A stretch of DNA of 64,000 nt, from contig NZ_VORA01000001.1 of assembly GCF_008477545.1 (NCBI RefSeq), forward strand, positions 744,001 to 808,000, given 5' to 3'. Shown here in pieces: positions 1 through 8,775 of the stretch. The DNA comes from Roseibium aestuarii. GTDB lineage: Bacteria > Pseudomonadota > Alphaproteobacteria > Rhizobiales > Stappiaceae. The position numbers and the translations under genes are program-made. The notes under the pieces are model-generated. The model had not been told where the DNA came from. It did not search any database and was given only the letters and a program-made list of their open reading frames with translations. Numbering within the stretch: the first letter of the stretch is position 1; each line of letters opens with the position of its first letter.

Positions 1-474
1 CATGTCGATGGGTCGAGCGTGCAAACTCCGTGGTCGGTTGTGGTCTACGGGGCCAGGATTGACTTCCCGGATCTCCGTGACCCTTGCGAATGGTGGACGT
101 TGCGCCACCATTCATGGAACGTTCGGCTCGTGATCCGCTCGCTGCCACGCTTTCGCGGCGGGCTGGCGGACGGACCTGATCCGGAAATCCTGATCTGGAC
201 CTGAGCCGGGTAAATTCATTACCTCGGCCCGCCTTGGACTTGCTTTCCGGTCCTGACTGTTTGAGGCCCATTCCGGAGCTGCAGCGCAGACTAGAATGGC
301 TCCAATCAACACTGCCGCAATTGCCAAGGAGTGAGAAGTCGCAGGGGCCGGCGCACCACTGGCCCATTCTTTGACACAGCGCCAATTTTTCCGGAAAAGT
401 GAAATGATCACATGAGGTTATGACTATGCAGCCCGCTGATCAACGGAGTTGACGTTTCTTCACGTTTTCGTGTC
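1..474. other. Left edge, no convincing gene
   Basis: No gene here can be supported with confidence. On the minus strand at 112-411 there is a 99-codon GTG-start reading frame with one hydrophobic stretch (LAIAAVLIGAILVCAAA), which could be a small membrane protein, but it has no clear Shine-Dalgarno sequence and I recognise no family. The region is less GC-rich than the genes to its right and lies downstream of the dipeptidase stop codon. Confidence 0.4.
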
Positions 475-1563
475 TCAGCTTCCCTGGGTTCGTTCCAGCA
501 CGCTCAGCCAGTTCTCGTGGGCGATCTTCCGGATCAATGTCTCCCCGAATCCCGCTGTCCGGAACGCCTCGATCAGGCGCGGCAGCCCGGTCACGTCGCC
601 GATTTCGGCGGGCAGCAGGCAGCCGTCGAAATCCGATCCGAGCCCCACGTGATCCTCGCCCAGCCGCTCCACCAGATAAGCCGTATGGCGCACCAGCACG
701 TCGAGCGGGGTCGCGCGCGAGTGTCCGCCGTCTTCACGCAGAAAGGCGACGTGGAAATTCAGGCCGACAAGCCCCTTGCTTTCGGCGATTGCATCGAGCT
801 GCCGGTCTGTGAGGTTGCGCGCCGAAGGGCAGATCGCGTGGACGTTGGAGTGGCTGGCCACGAGCGGGGCGTCGCTGAGGGCCGCCACGTCCCAGAAGCC
901 CTTCTCGTTCAGATGCGACAGGTCGATGAGGATGCGCAGGTCGTTGCAGGCCCTGACCAGTGCCTTGCCCGTATCGGTCAGACCGTCGCCAATATCCGGG
1001 CTGGTGTTGAACCGCATCGGCACGCCTTCGGCAAAGATGTTCTGGCGGCTCCAGACCGGGCCGAGCGACCGCAGGCCGAGTGCGTGCAGGGCCTCCAGGG
1101 CGCGGAACTCTGCGTCGATGGCCTCGGCCCCTTCGATGTGGAGCGACACGGCAAGCGCGCCCGCAGCCATGGCCTCGCGGATCTCGGCAGCCGACCGGCA
1201 GACACGCACCGCTCCTTCCGAAAGGCGCTCCAACCGGAAGGCCTCGCCGATCATCTCCACGGTGAAGCGCAACGCCTCCGTCTGGTCCACGGGCGCGTAA
1301 TTGGCCGGATCCCGCGGGTCGAAGGGCTTGGAGAAGTCCTGGCCGATCTGCGAGGGCACGAACATGGCGAAGAGCCCACCGGCGAGTCCGCCGTCCCGTG
1401 CGCGGGGCAGGTCGATGTGGTTGACCTCCGAGGCAGTGAAGAAGTCCCGGTCCAGGTCGCTGCTGCGATGGCGCACCCGCTGGAGCAGGGTGTCGTTGTG
1501 TCCGTCGAAAACGGGAATGAGGCTTTGGGCGGGAGAAGGGGGCATCGGGCTCTGCATGGTCAT
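475..1563 (-). CDS. Membrane dipeptidase family (peptidase M19)
   Basis: A zinc-dependent dipeptidase of the renal dipeptidase (M19) family, which hydrolyses dipeptides, in some members D-amino-acid-containing ones. The visible family motifs are DGHNDTLL near the N-terminus (metal-binding HxD), HIEGAEA, SHSNVHA, RNLTDRQL and GLGSDFDG near the C-terminus. The frame is open upstream to 1929, but that extension is low-complexity and runs into the divergent L,D-transpeptidase gene, so I place the start at the ATG at 1563 (362 residues; a second ATG lies two codons on). This matches the usual family length. No signal peptide is seen, so it is probably cytoplasmic. It is divergent from an L,D-transpeptidase, which makes a role in peptidoglycan peptide recycling possible but unproven. 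Confidence 0.88.
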   Translation of the reverse strand: MTMQSPMPPSPAQSLIPVFDGHNDTLLQRVRHRSSDLDRDFFTASEVNHIDLPRARDGGLAGGLFAMFVPSQIGQDFSKPFDPRDPANYAPVDQTEALRFTVEMIGEAFRLERLSEGAVRVCRSAAEIREAMAAGALAVSLHIEGAEAIDAEFRALEALHALGLRSLGPVWSRQNIFAEGVPMRFNTSPDIGDGLTDTGKALVRACNDLRILIDLSHLNEKGFWDVAALSDAPLVASHSNVHAICPSARNLTDRQLDAIAESKGLVGLNFHVAFLREDGGHSRATPLDVLVRHTAYLVERLGEDHVGLGSDFDGCLLPAEIGDVTGLPRLIEAFRTAGFGETLIRKIAHENWLSVLERTQGS

Positions 1564-1846
1564 CGGGAACGGAAGAAGGGGGCTTTCTGCGGGCGGCTGC
1601 GGCGCAGGGGACGCCGGGACCGGCCGCCGGGAGGTGCCCTTCGCGCACGAAATCCGATTTGCCGGGTGCCTGCAAGTGATTGTCGGTGGTGGGGTGATGT
1701 TGCGGTGGAATGACAGGTGCGGGAATCTTTGTCCCAGCCCCTTGCGCGCATGAAGCGCTTGTCTCATTCCTTGGCACCAGCGCGGTGGTTCGGCCCGGCC
1801 GGTCTGCCGCCGGACAGGCACTGCCAGTGCCAAAGCGAGGTTTTTC

Positions 1847-2581
1847 GTGAGTGAAGACAGAGAATTCCTGACCTCGGGACGGGATGCGGGCGTCGATCGC
1901 CGCGCCTTCTTGAGGGCAGCAGGCCGCACGGCGGTCGGCGTTTCGGCTCTCGCCCTGACGGGCTGCTATTCCGTGGGGCTGCCCAGCCAGCCGCCGCTGC
2001 CGGACGAAACCTTCGATTACGACCTGGCCTATGCGGCTCTGCCCGATGGCGACTTCACCTGGCCGGCCATCAACTACAAGGCCACCGACCGCCAGTACTG
2101 GCGCCAGATCGTCGACTATGACAGCAAGCCGACCGGCGCGCGGCCCGGCTCCATTGTCGTTGATCCCTACAATCGCTTCCTCTACTGGATCCTCAGCCCG
2201 AAGAAGGCCCTGCGTTACGGCGTGGGCGTCGGCAAGGCGGGGTTCGCCTGGGCGGGCGATGCGGAGATCCGTGTGAAGCGCGTGCATCCGCTCTGGCGTC
2301 CTCCGCAGGAGATGATCGCGCGCAAGCCGTCCCTGCGACAGTATTGGGAAGAGGGCATGGAGCCCGGCCTGAAGAACCCGCTGGGCGCCCGCGCCATGGA
2401 TCTGTGGCAGGGCAACACGGACACGCTCTTCCGCATTCACGGCACGCCGGAGCCGTCCTCCATCGGCACCAATGCGTCTTCGGGCTGCATCCGCATGTGG
2501 CATCAGGACGTGATCGACCTGTTCGAACGCGTGCCGCTGCGCACCAAGGTCACCGTTCTCGGTGCCGAAACCAAGGCCTGA
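1847..2581 (+). CDS. L,D-transpeptidase (YkuD domain), Tat-type lipoprotein signal
   Basis: A periplasmic L,D-transpeptidase that forms 3-3 peptidoglycan cross-links or attaches proteins to the wall. It starts at a GTG at 1847. The N-terminus holds a twin-arginine-like signal (DRRAFLRAAG, residues about 18-27), a hydrophobic core and a lipobox-like LTGC near residue 40, so it may be exported by Tat and lipidated. The catalytic YkuD signature is clear: HGTPEPSSIGT followed by SSGCIRM, with the active-site Cys in SSGC near residue 215. The 244-residue length fits alphaproteobacterial ErfK/YbiS/YcfS/YnhG proteins. It is monocistronic and followed by a hairpin at 2622-2655. Confidence 0.92.
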   Translation: MSEDREFLTSGRDAGVDRRAFLRAAGRTAVGVSALALTGCYSVGLPSQPPLPDETFDYDLAYAALPDGDFTWPAINYKATDRQYWRQIVDYDSKPTGARPGSIVVDPYNRFLYWILSPKKALRYGVGVGKAGFAWAGDAEIRVKRVHPLWRPPQEMIARKPSLRQYWEEGMEPGLKNPLGARAMDLWQGNTDTLFRIHGTPEPSSIGTNASSGCIRMWHQDVIDLFERVPLRTKVTVLGAETKA

Positions 2582-2621
2582 TCGGAAGCCGCGCGGATCT
2601 TGAGGGTCTGCTGGACATGAA

Positions 2622-2655
2622 AACGCCGAGGCTCCTGTTTCAGGGCCTCGGCGTT
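2622..2655. terminator. Bidirectional hairpin between convergent genes
   Basis: An 11-bp perfect inverted repeat (AACGCCGAGGC / GCCTCGGCGTT) with a 12-nt loop lies between the L,D-transpeptidase stop at 2581 and the hemolysin III stop at 2688. The T-tract is weak (TTCTTGT), but the position between convergent genes supports a terminator role. Confidence 0.7.
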
Positions 2656-2687
2656 CTTGTATCGGAACGGCGACGTGAGCGGGCGGA

Positions 2688-3338
2688 TCAGCTCGAGGTG
2701 ATCGGCGCCAGCGCCACGTCGTGGAGCACCGCCGCGAAGTGGCAGATTGCTGCCGAGAGCACGAAGCCGTGCCAGATGGCGTTCTGGAAGGGCAGGCGCT
2801 TCCAGGCGTAGAAGACCGTGCCGGCCGTGTAGAGCAGGCCGCCGCTGACGATCATCCAGAAGCCGAAGTCCGAGGCGTTGTCGAGCAGGGGCTTGAAGGC
2901 GAAGACCACCACCCATCCGAGCGCCAGGCAGAGAGGGATCGTCACCCGCTCCATGCCCTTCAGGTGGAAGAGCTTGAGCAGCGCACCGGCGATGGCGCCG
3001 GTCCAGATGACGGCCAGCAGAATGCCGCCGGTCCAGCCGCCGATGATCATCGAGGCAAGCGGCGTGTAGGTTCCGGCAATCAGCAGGAAGATCGCCGCAT
3101 GGTCGAGCCGGCGTAGGATGCCCGTCTTGTTTTCCTTCGCGAAGATATTGTAGAGCCCGGAACACACCAGCATCATCAGCAGGCAGCCGGAATAGATGAA
3201 GACCGAGACCATGCGGCTCGGCTCCGGGTTGTTCCACAACACGACGATGAAGGTCACGAGGGCTGCGATGCCGAGGCAGATGCCGATCACGTGGATCGTG
3301 CCGTCGGCGATTTTTTCAGCCAGGGTCTGGATGCGCAA
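2688..3338 (-). CDS. Hemolysin III family (PAQR/YqfA-like) membrane protein
   Basis: A seven-helix integral membrane protein of the HlyIII/PAQR superfamily. Family features include SGLYNIF, the LDHAAIFLLIAGTYTP segment and the C-terminal HFAAVLHDVA with conserved histidines thought to bind metal. The frame is open to an ATG at 3401, but an excellent Shine-Dalgarno sequence (GGAGGAG) sits five bases before an in-frame TTG at 3338. That start gives 216 residues, which is the usual family length, so I choose it. Bacterial members are mostly uncharacterised, and the haemolysin name comes from a Bacillus protein, so no haemolytic role should be assumed. No operon partner is seen. Confidence 0.88.
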   Translation of the reverse strand: MRIQTLAEKIADGTIHVIGICLGIAALVTFIVVLWNNPEPSRMVSVFIYSGCLLMMLVCSGLYNIFAKENKTGILRRLDHAAIFLLIAGTYTPLASMIIGGWTGGILLAVIWTGAIAGALLKLFHLKGMERVTIPLCLALGWVVVFAFKPLLDNASDFGFWMIVSGGLLYTAGTVFYAWKRLPFQNAIWHGFVLSAAICHFAAVLHDVALAPITSS

Positions 3339-3484
3339 GATCTCTCCTCCGGGATTTTGCAGGGTTGCAAGGAGCCTGCCCGAGAAGGTCGGCTCACGCA
3401 ACTGGTCTCCTAGGGGAAGGCCTCGGCGATGGTGAACGATATCAACCGGAAGCCGGGGGATCGGCCGGCGGGCGTGGCAGCCGG

Positions 3485-4273
3485 TCAGTCCACGCGCGGG
3501 CCGGAGGCCGCTCCCGTGCCGCCAGGGCGCTGGGTGGAGAGATTGGCCACGAAATCGTTGAACCGCTCGCCCTGGATCAGGATGTGCTGGCGCATGCGCT
3601 CGCCGGCCGCCTCCGCGTCGCCTGCAAGGATCGCGGCGACGATCTCGTCATGCTCCTTGAGCGAGGTGCTGACCCGGTTGCGCGCCCGCAGCTGCAGGCG
3701 GCGATAGGGCGCCAGCCGCCCGTGCAGGGCCAGCGCCTGCTCGGCGAGGAAGCCGTTGTGGCTCGCCTTGTAGATCGTCTCGTGGAAGATCTGGTTGGCC
3801 CGATAGTAGCCGTCCGGATCACCGGCATCGTGTGCTGCCTTGCAGGCCGCATGGGACTGTTCCAGAAGAAGGACCTCGTCCGGCGTGATGCGGCGCGCGG
3901 CGAGCCGGCCGCACATGGCCTCCAGATCCGCCATCACCTCGAACATCTCGATCAGCCTGGAAATGCCGATCTCGCGCACGAAGGCCCCGCGCCGGGGCTT
4001 CTGTTCCACCAGCCCCGCAGCCGCCAGCTCGATGAGCGCTTCGCGGATCGGCGTGCGCGACACCCCGAAGCGCTGCGCGAGCTTCACCTCGTCCAGCCGG
4101 GTGCCGATGGGAAAGACCCCCGTCGCGATATCGTCTTCCAGCGCCTGCCGCAGACGATCCGCCTGGCGCTCGCCCGCCCGCGCCGCGTGAGGCCGCAGAT
4201 CCGGATCGGTCCGGCGCGGGAGCGTGTCCACGTCTGGAGCGGTGGCAGGGGAAAGGTTGGCATGAGACGTCAT
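3485..4273 (-). CDS. matR: GntR-family (FCD) regulator of malonate operon
   Basis: A transcription regulator of the GntR superfamily, FadR/FCD subgroup. Residues about 30-105 form the winged helix-turn-helix (KLAQRFGVSRTPIREAL) and the rest is an all-helical FCD ligand domain. The frame extends upstream to 4624, but the ATG at 4273 gives a standard 262-residue protein and leaves the intergenic region free. It is divergent from the malonate uptake and activation operon at 4422-10287, and a perfect TTGTATACAA palindrome lies between them. That matches the operator type reported for rhizobial MatR, so I infer a malonate- or malonyl-CoA-responsive local repressor. The corresponding Sinorhizobium regulator has been called GtrA. 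Confidence 0.85.
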   Translation of the reverse strand: MTSHANLSPATAPDVDTLPRRTDPDLRPHAARAGERQADRLRQALEDDIATGVFPIGTRLDEVKLAQRFGVSRTPIREALIELAAAGLVEQKPRRGAFVREIGISRLIEMFEVMADLEAMCGRLAARRITPDEVLLLEQSHAACKAAHDAGDPDGYYRANQIFHETIYKASHNGFLAEQALALHGRLAPYRRLQLRARNRVSTSLKEHDEIVAAILAGDAEAAGERMRQHILIQGERFNDFVANLSTQRPGGTGAASGPRVD

Positions 4274-4302
4274 GGGATTATAAGTATGCGAGAAAAACAT
4301 TC

Positions 4303-4312
4303 TTGTATACAA
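4303..4312. promoter_or_regulatory. TTGTATACAA operator of the malonate regulator
   Basis: A perfect 10-bp palindrome in the 148-bp space between the divergent regulator and transporter genes. FCD-type GntR regulators bind such sites, and the rhizobial MatR operator is essentially this sequence. A possible -35 element (TTGACT, 4319-4324) follows it directly, so bound regulator would block the operon promoter. Confidence 0.75.
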
Positions 4313-4421
4313 AAATGATTGACTCCCCATCCCCTGCATGATTGCCTGAAGGGAAGGTGGCTTCCGCCACCCGTATCGGGTCCCGCTCTGGGAGGGGCAG
4401 ACCCGGACTTGGGAGGAAAAC

Positions 4422-5441
4422 ATGCAGAACATCTTCAAGACGGCACGCCGCCTGGGCGTGACCGCCGGACTTGCCTTGCCGCTCATGGCGCTTGCCGCCA
4501 CCGGCGCAAGTGCTGAAACCGTGCTCAAGGCATCGCACCAGTGGCCGGGCGGCAAGGGCGACGTGCGCGACGAAATGGTCCAGATCCTCGCCCGCGAAGT
4601 GGAAAAGGCCGGCGTCGATCTCAAGATCCAGGTCTATCCGGGCCAGTCGCTCTTCAAGGCGAAGGACCAGTGGGGCGCCATGACCAAGGGCCAGCTCGAC
4701 ATCGCGGCCTTCCCGCTCGACTATGCCTCCGGCCGCCATCCGGAGTTCTCCGCCACCCTGATGCCGGGTCTCGTGCGCAACCACGAGCGCGCCGCGCGCC
4801 TCAACAAGTCGCCCTTCATGGATGACATCAAGGCCGTCATCAACGACGCGGGCGTGGTGGTTCTGGCCGATGCCTGGCTCGCCGGTGCCTTTGCCTCCAA
4901 GAAGGAGTGCATCACCGGTCCGGAAAGCATGAAGGGTCAGGTCACCCGTGCAGCCGGTCCGGCCTTCGAGCAGATGCTGGTAGGGGCTGGCGGTTCCATC
5001 TCGTCCATGGCGTCTTCGGAAATCTACACCGGCCTGCAGACCGGCGTGCTCGATGCCGCCAACACCTCGTCCGGGTCCTTCGTGTCCTACCGTCTGTTCG
5101 AACAGACCACCTGCCTGACCAAGCCGGGCGAAAACGCCCTCTGGTTCATGTATGAGCCGATCCTCATGTCCAAGCGCAGCTGGGACAAGCTCTCCAAGGA
5201 GCAGCAGGATGCGCTGATGGCAGCCGGCAAGGTGGCCGAGGACTATTTCGCCGGCGAAGCCAAGGGCATGGATGACCAGCTCGTGGAGGCCTTCTCCAAC
5301 GCGGGCGTGAAGGTCGTCGAGATGTCCGCCGACGACTACAACGCCTGGCTCGAGATCGCCAAGGCGACCTCCTACAAGTCCTTTGCCGAGACCGTTCCGA
5401 ACGGTCAGGCCCTGATCGACAAGGCGCTCGCCGTCGAGTGA
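4422..5441 (+). CDS. matP: TRAP transporter solute-binding protein (malonate)
   Basis: The periplasmic DctP-family binding protein of a tripartite ATP-independent transporter. It has a Sec signal peptide (hydrophobic run ending in ATGASA, cleavage about residue 31) and the usual 339-residue length. It follows a strong Shine-Dalgarno sequence (GGGAGGAAAAC). The downstream genes for both permease subunits, malonyl-CoA decarboxylase and malonyl-CoA synthetase identify the likely substrate as malonate, by analogy with the MatPQM system of Sinorhizobium meliloti. Substrate is inferred from context, not from the binding-site residues. A GC-rich hairpin follows the gene, probably raising its level relative to the membrane subunits. 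Confidence 0.9.
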   Translation: MQNIFKTARRLGVTAGLALPLMALAATGASAETVLKASHQWPGGKGDVRDEMVQILAREVEKAGVDLKIQVYPGQSLFKAKDQWGAMTKGQLDIAAFPLDYASGRHPEFSATLMPGLVRNHERAARLNKSPFMDDIKAVINDAGVVVLADAWLAGAFASKKECITGPESMKGQVTRAAGPAFEQMLVGAGGSISSMASSEIYTGLQTGVLDAANTSSGSFVSYRLFEQTTCLTKPGENALWFMYEPILMSKRSWDKLSKEQQDALMAAGKVAEDYFAGEAKGMDDQLVEAFSNAGVKVVEMSADDYNAWLEIAKATSYKSFAETVPNGQALIDKALAVE

Positions 5442-5457
5442 GCGGATGACCTCGCCT

Positions 5458-5479
5458 GGTCCGGCCCTGTGGCCGGGCC
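5458..5479 (+). other. Stem-loop between matP and matQ
   Basis: A 9-bp stem (GGTCCGGCC / GGCCGGGCC, one G-T pair) with a CTGT loop, 16 bases after the matP stop. There is no T-tract, so it is more likely an mRNA 3'-end stabiliser or partial terminator than a full stop. Comparable hairpins follow the other two binding-protein genes in the window. Confidence 0.6.
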
Positions 5480-5592
5480 GGGCCCCTTCGACCTGATCTT
5501 CCGTCTCCTTGTCCGGACAGGGACCCTTGCCCGCAGATCCGCCGTGACGGCGCGGGGAGGGGGAGCCTGTCCCTGATGTCCAGGCCAATTCC

Positions 5593-6078
5593 ATGACCGC
5601 CTATATCCGCTGGGTCTCGACCCTGTCCCGAGCTGCCGCCGTCGTGGCGCTTCTTCTTCTCGCCGCAGCCATTCTCGTGGTCACCCAGATGGTGGTGATC
5701 CGCTATGTGCTCAACGCCTCGACCGTCTGGCAGACGGAATTCGTGATCTATGCCCTGGTGGCCATGACCTTCCTCGCCTCGCCCTATGTGCTGATGGAAA
5801 AGGGCCATGTGAACGTGGATCTGCTGCAGATGGGCTTCGGCCTGCGCGGCCGGCGGATCCTCCAGTCCCTTGCCGGGCTGGCCGGTCTTCTCTTCAGCGC
5901 GCTCCTCGCCTGGTCCGGCTGGATCTACTTTGAGGAGGCCTGGAGCTACAACTGGACCACCGAAACCGTCTGGAAGCTGCCGCTCTGGATCCCGCTTCTG
6001 CCGCTGCCCCTGGGGATCGGACTGATGACCCTGCAATATGTCGCCGAACTGGCCAAGGTGTGGGGAGCCCACGAATGA
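5593..6078 (+). CDS. matQ: TRAP transporter small permease (DctQ)
   Basis: The small membrane subunit of the TRAP transporter, 161 residues with four predicted transmembrane helices (AAVVALLLLAAAILVVTQMV near the N-terminus and three more). It shows the DctQ-type pattern of a second helix flanked by WQTEFVIYALVAMTFL. It pairs with the large subunit, whose start codon overlaps this stop (ATGA), indicating translational coupling. Malonate is inferred as the substrate from the operon. Confidence 0.9.
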   Translation: MTAYIRWVSTLSRAAAVVALLLLAAAILVVTQMVVIRYVLNASTVWQTEFVIYALVAMTFLASPYVLMEKGHVNVDLLQMGFGLRGRRILQSLAGLAGLLFSALLAWSGWIYFEEAWSYNWTTETVWKLPLWIPLLPLPLGIGLMTLQYVAELAKVWGAHE

Positions 6079-7385
6079 CCCCTCTGATTTCCGGACTTCT
6101 CGTCCTCCTCGGCCTTCTGGCGCTGCTGGGCATCGGCACGCCGATCGCCTTCGCCCTCGGCCTCGTCTCCGTGCTCGCCCTGCTCATCGTCGATGGCGCC
6201 GGCAGCCTCACCATCCTCGGTGAGACCTTCTTCGGCGGCCTGGCCTCCTTCGGCCTTGTCTCCGTGCCCATGTTCATCCTGATGGGGGCCGCCGTTGCCT
6301 CTTCGCCTGCGGGCAAGGACCTCTACGAGGCGCTGGACCGCTGGCTGAACCGGGTGCCGGGCGGGCTGGTGCTCTCCAATCTTGGCGCCTGCTCCATCTT
6401 TGCCGCCCTGTCCGGGTCCTCGCCTGCCACATGCGCCGCCATCGGCAAGATGGGCATTCCGGAAATGACCAAGCGTGGCTATCCCAACGAGATCGCCGCC
6501 GGCTCCATTGCTGCAGGCGGCACGCTCGGCATCCTCATTCCGCCGTCCGTCACTATGATCGTCTATGGCATCGCGACGGAGACCTCGATCGGCCGGCTGT
6601 TCCTCGCGGGCGTTCTGCCGGGGCTGATGCTGACCGCACTCTTCATGATGTGGACGGTCTATGACTGCCGCCGCCGCGGCATCGGCCTGCTGGACCTCGC
6701 CCGCACCTTCACCTGGGCCGAGCGCTTTGCCGCCCTGCCCAAGATCCTGCCTTTCCTGCTCATCGTTGTCGGCATCCTCTGGGTGCTTTACGGTGGCGTG
6801 GCGACCCCGTCCGAGGCCGCAGGCGTCGGCGCGCTCTTCTGTATCGTGCTGGTGGTGGTGATCTACCGCATGTGGAGCTTCAGCAAGGTCACGCTGATGT
6901 TCCGCGACACCCTGAAGGAAAGCGTGATGATCATGATGATCATCGGCGCATCGGAGCTCTTCTCCTACACCCTGTCGTCCCTCTTCATCACCCAGTCCAT
7001 CGCCGAATGGATCGCGGCTCTCGACGTCAACCGCTGGGTGCTGATGGGCATCATCAACCTGTTCCTGCTCTTCGCCGGCTTCTTCCTGCCGCCGGTCGCG
7101 GTGATCCTGATGACGGCGCCGATCCTGCTGCCGATCATCACCCAGGCAGGCTTCGATCCCTACTGGTTCGCGGTCATCCTGACCATCAACATGGAAATTG
7201 GTCTGATTACGCCGCCGGTGGGTTTGAACCTATATGTGATCAACGGGATTGCTCCGAAGATCACGCTGGCCGAAATCCTGCGCGGATCGATCCCTTACGT
7301 GCTGTGCATGGTGGTGGGGATCCTGTTGCTCTGTCTCTTCCCCGGCATCGCCACCTGGCTTCCTGACCAGATGATGGGAGGATGA
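6075..7385 (+). CDS. matM: TRAP transporter large permease (DctM)
   Basis: The large membrane subunit of the TRAP transporter, which carries out sodium- or proton-driven uptake. It is 436 residues, with about twelve hydrophobic segments and the DctM/GntT-like signatures SGSSPATCAAIGKMGIPEM and GGTLGILIPPSVTMIVYG. The frame opens at 6060, but the ATG at 6075 overlaps the matQ stop in an ATGA arrangement and begins directly with the first helix, so it is preferred. It is also coupled by ATGA to the decarboxylase gene downstream, so transport and catabolism are one transcript. Confidence 0.93.
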   Translation: MTPLISGLLVLLGLLALLGIGTPIAFALGLVSVLALLIVDGAGSLTILGETFFGGLASFGLVSVPMFILMGAAVASSPAGKDLYEALDRWLNRVPGGLVLSNLGACSIFAALSGSSPATCAAIGKMGIPEMTKRGYPNEIAAGSIAAGGTLGILIPPSVTMIVYGIATETSIGRLFLAGVLPGLMLTALFMMWTVYDCRRRGIGLLDLARTFTWAERFAALPKILPFLLIVVGILWVLYGGVATPSEAAGVGALFCIVLVVVIYRMWSFSKVTLMFRDTLKESVMIMMIIGASELFSYTLSSLFITQSIAEWIAALDVNRWVLMGIINLFLLFAGFFLPPVAVILMTAPILLPIITQAGFDPYWFAVILTINMEIGLITPPVGLNLYVINGIAPKITLAEILRGSIPYVLCMVVGILLLCLFPGIATWLPDQMMGG

Positions 7386-8740
7386 GCGTGAACACCAGCT
7401 TCTTCGGCGAACTTCTGACCTCGATCACCGAACAGGGCCGTGCCCTCATCGAGGGGCGTCGCGCTCGCTCCTCGGAGGAGCCTCTGTCGGCGCTGTGCGA
7501 GAAACTCCTCTCCGGTCACGGGGAGGCCTCGGGTGTCGCCATCGCCGAGGAGGTTCTGGCGACCTATCGGCGGCTGCAGGCGCCCGAGCGGCTGGCCTTC
7601 TTCCGCACCCTCTACGAGACCTTCGGGGCCGACACGGCGCGGGTCGCAGGGCTTGCCCGCAGGCTCGCGGACAATCCGGAGGATCCGGTGCTGCTGCGCG
7701 AGCTGCACTCCGCCTCCGAACCGCGCCGTCAGGAGCTGATCCGCCGCCTCAACCTGGCACCGGGCGGGACCTCTGGTCTCGTGGCCATGCGCGCCGATCT
7801 GCTCCAGTGCCTCGGCGAGGCGCCCGAGCTCATCGAGGTGGACCGGGATTTCGAGCATCTCTTCTCCTCCTGGTTCAACCGGGGCTTCCTCGTCATGCGC
7901 CGCATCGACTGGGCGACGCCGGCCAACATCCTGGAAAAGATCATCCAGTATGAGGCGGTGCACGAGATCAAGGGCTGGGGCGACCTGCGCCGGCGCATCG
8001 GTCTCGAGGACCGGCGCCTCTATGCCTTCTTCCATCCGGCGCTGGTGGACGACCTGCTGATCTTCGTGGAAGTGGCCCTGACCCAGGAGATCCCGGGAGC
8101 CATCGGGCCGATCCTGGCCGAAGAACGCGCCCAGATCACCGCACGCGAAGCCAATACGGCCGTCTTCTACTCCATCTCCAACTGCCAGACCGGGCTGCGC
8201 GGCATTTCCTTCGGCAACTTCCTGATCAAGCAGGTGGTGGAGGAGCTACGGCGCGAGCTGCCGAACCTCAAGACCTTTGTCACCCTGTCGCCTGTGCCCG
8301 GCTTCGCCCGCTGGCTGACGCGCGACCTGGCCGACGGGGAGGGGGTTGCGGCCCGCCTGCTCGACCCGGCCGACCGGACCGCGCTCGAAACCGGCAGCTG
8401 GCTTGGCGACGAGGCGCAAGGGGAGGCGCTGGCAGCCCCCATGAGCACGCTCTGCGCCCACTATCTCACCCAGGAGAAGGCGCGCGGCAACCGGCCGCTC
8501 GATCCGGTCGCCCGCTTCCACATCGGCAATGGCGCCCGTCTGGAGCGCATTCACTGGAATGCGGACCTCTCGGACAACGGCCTGCGCCAATCCCATGGCC
8601 TCATGGTCAATTATCTGTATGATCTGAAAGACATAGAACGAAATCACGAGAGCTTTGCCGCAACCGGTGCGGTGGCGGCCAGCTCTCAGGTCGGCAAGCT
8701 TCTGCGGCAGCTGCCCGATCCGAAGCAGACCCGATCCTGA
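7382..8740 (+). CDS. matA: Malonyl-CoA decarboxylase
   Basis: Converts malonyl-CoA to acetyl-CoA and CO2, the last step of malonate catabolism. The 452-residue protein shows the family layout: an N-terminal helical domain (about 1-130) and a C-terminal acetyltransferase-like catalytic domain. Conserved segments are SSWFNRGFL, IIQYEAVHEI, FFHPAL, FYSISNCQTGLRGISFGNFLIK and the LSPVPGF region; the Ser and His residues in the last two are probably catalytic. The ATG overlaps the matM stop by four bases. The gene next to it supplies its substrate by activating malonate. Confidence 0.95.
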   Translation: MSVNTSFFGELLTSITEQGRALIEGRRARSSEEPLSALCEKLLSGHGEASGVAIAEEVLATYRRLQAPERLAFFRTLYETFGADTARVAGLARRLADNPEDPVLLRELHSASEPRRQELIRRLNLAPGGTSGLVAMRADLLQCLGEAPELIEVDRDFEHLFSSWFNRGFLVMRRIDWATPANILEKIIQYEAVHEIKGWGDLRRRIGLEDRRLYAFFHPALVDDLLIFVEVALTQEIPGAIGPILAEERAQITAREANTAVFYSISNCQTGLRGISFGNFLIKQVVEELRRELPNLKTFVTLSPVPGFARWLTRDLADGEGVAARLLDPADRTALETGSWLGDEAQGEALAAPMSTLCAHYLTQEKARGNRPLDPVARFHIGNGARLERIHWNADLSDNGLRQSHGLMVNYLYDLKDIERNHESFAATGAVAASSQVGKLLRQLPDPKQTRS

Positions 8741-8775
8741 GGCCCGCGCGGCCCCTTCCTTTCGCGAGACGACCC

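Noticed and set aside
19-204. A 61-codon GTG frame at the left edge
   Set aside because: No ribosome site, no recognisable domain, and it overlaps another weak frame on the opposite strand.
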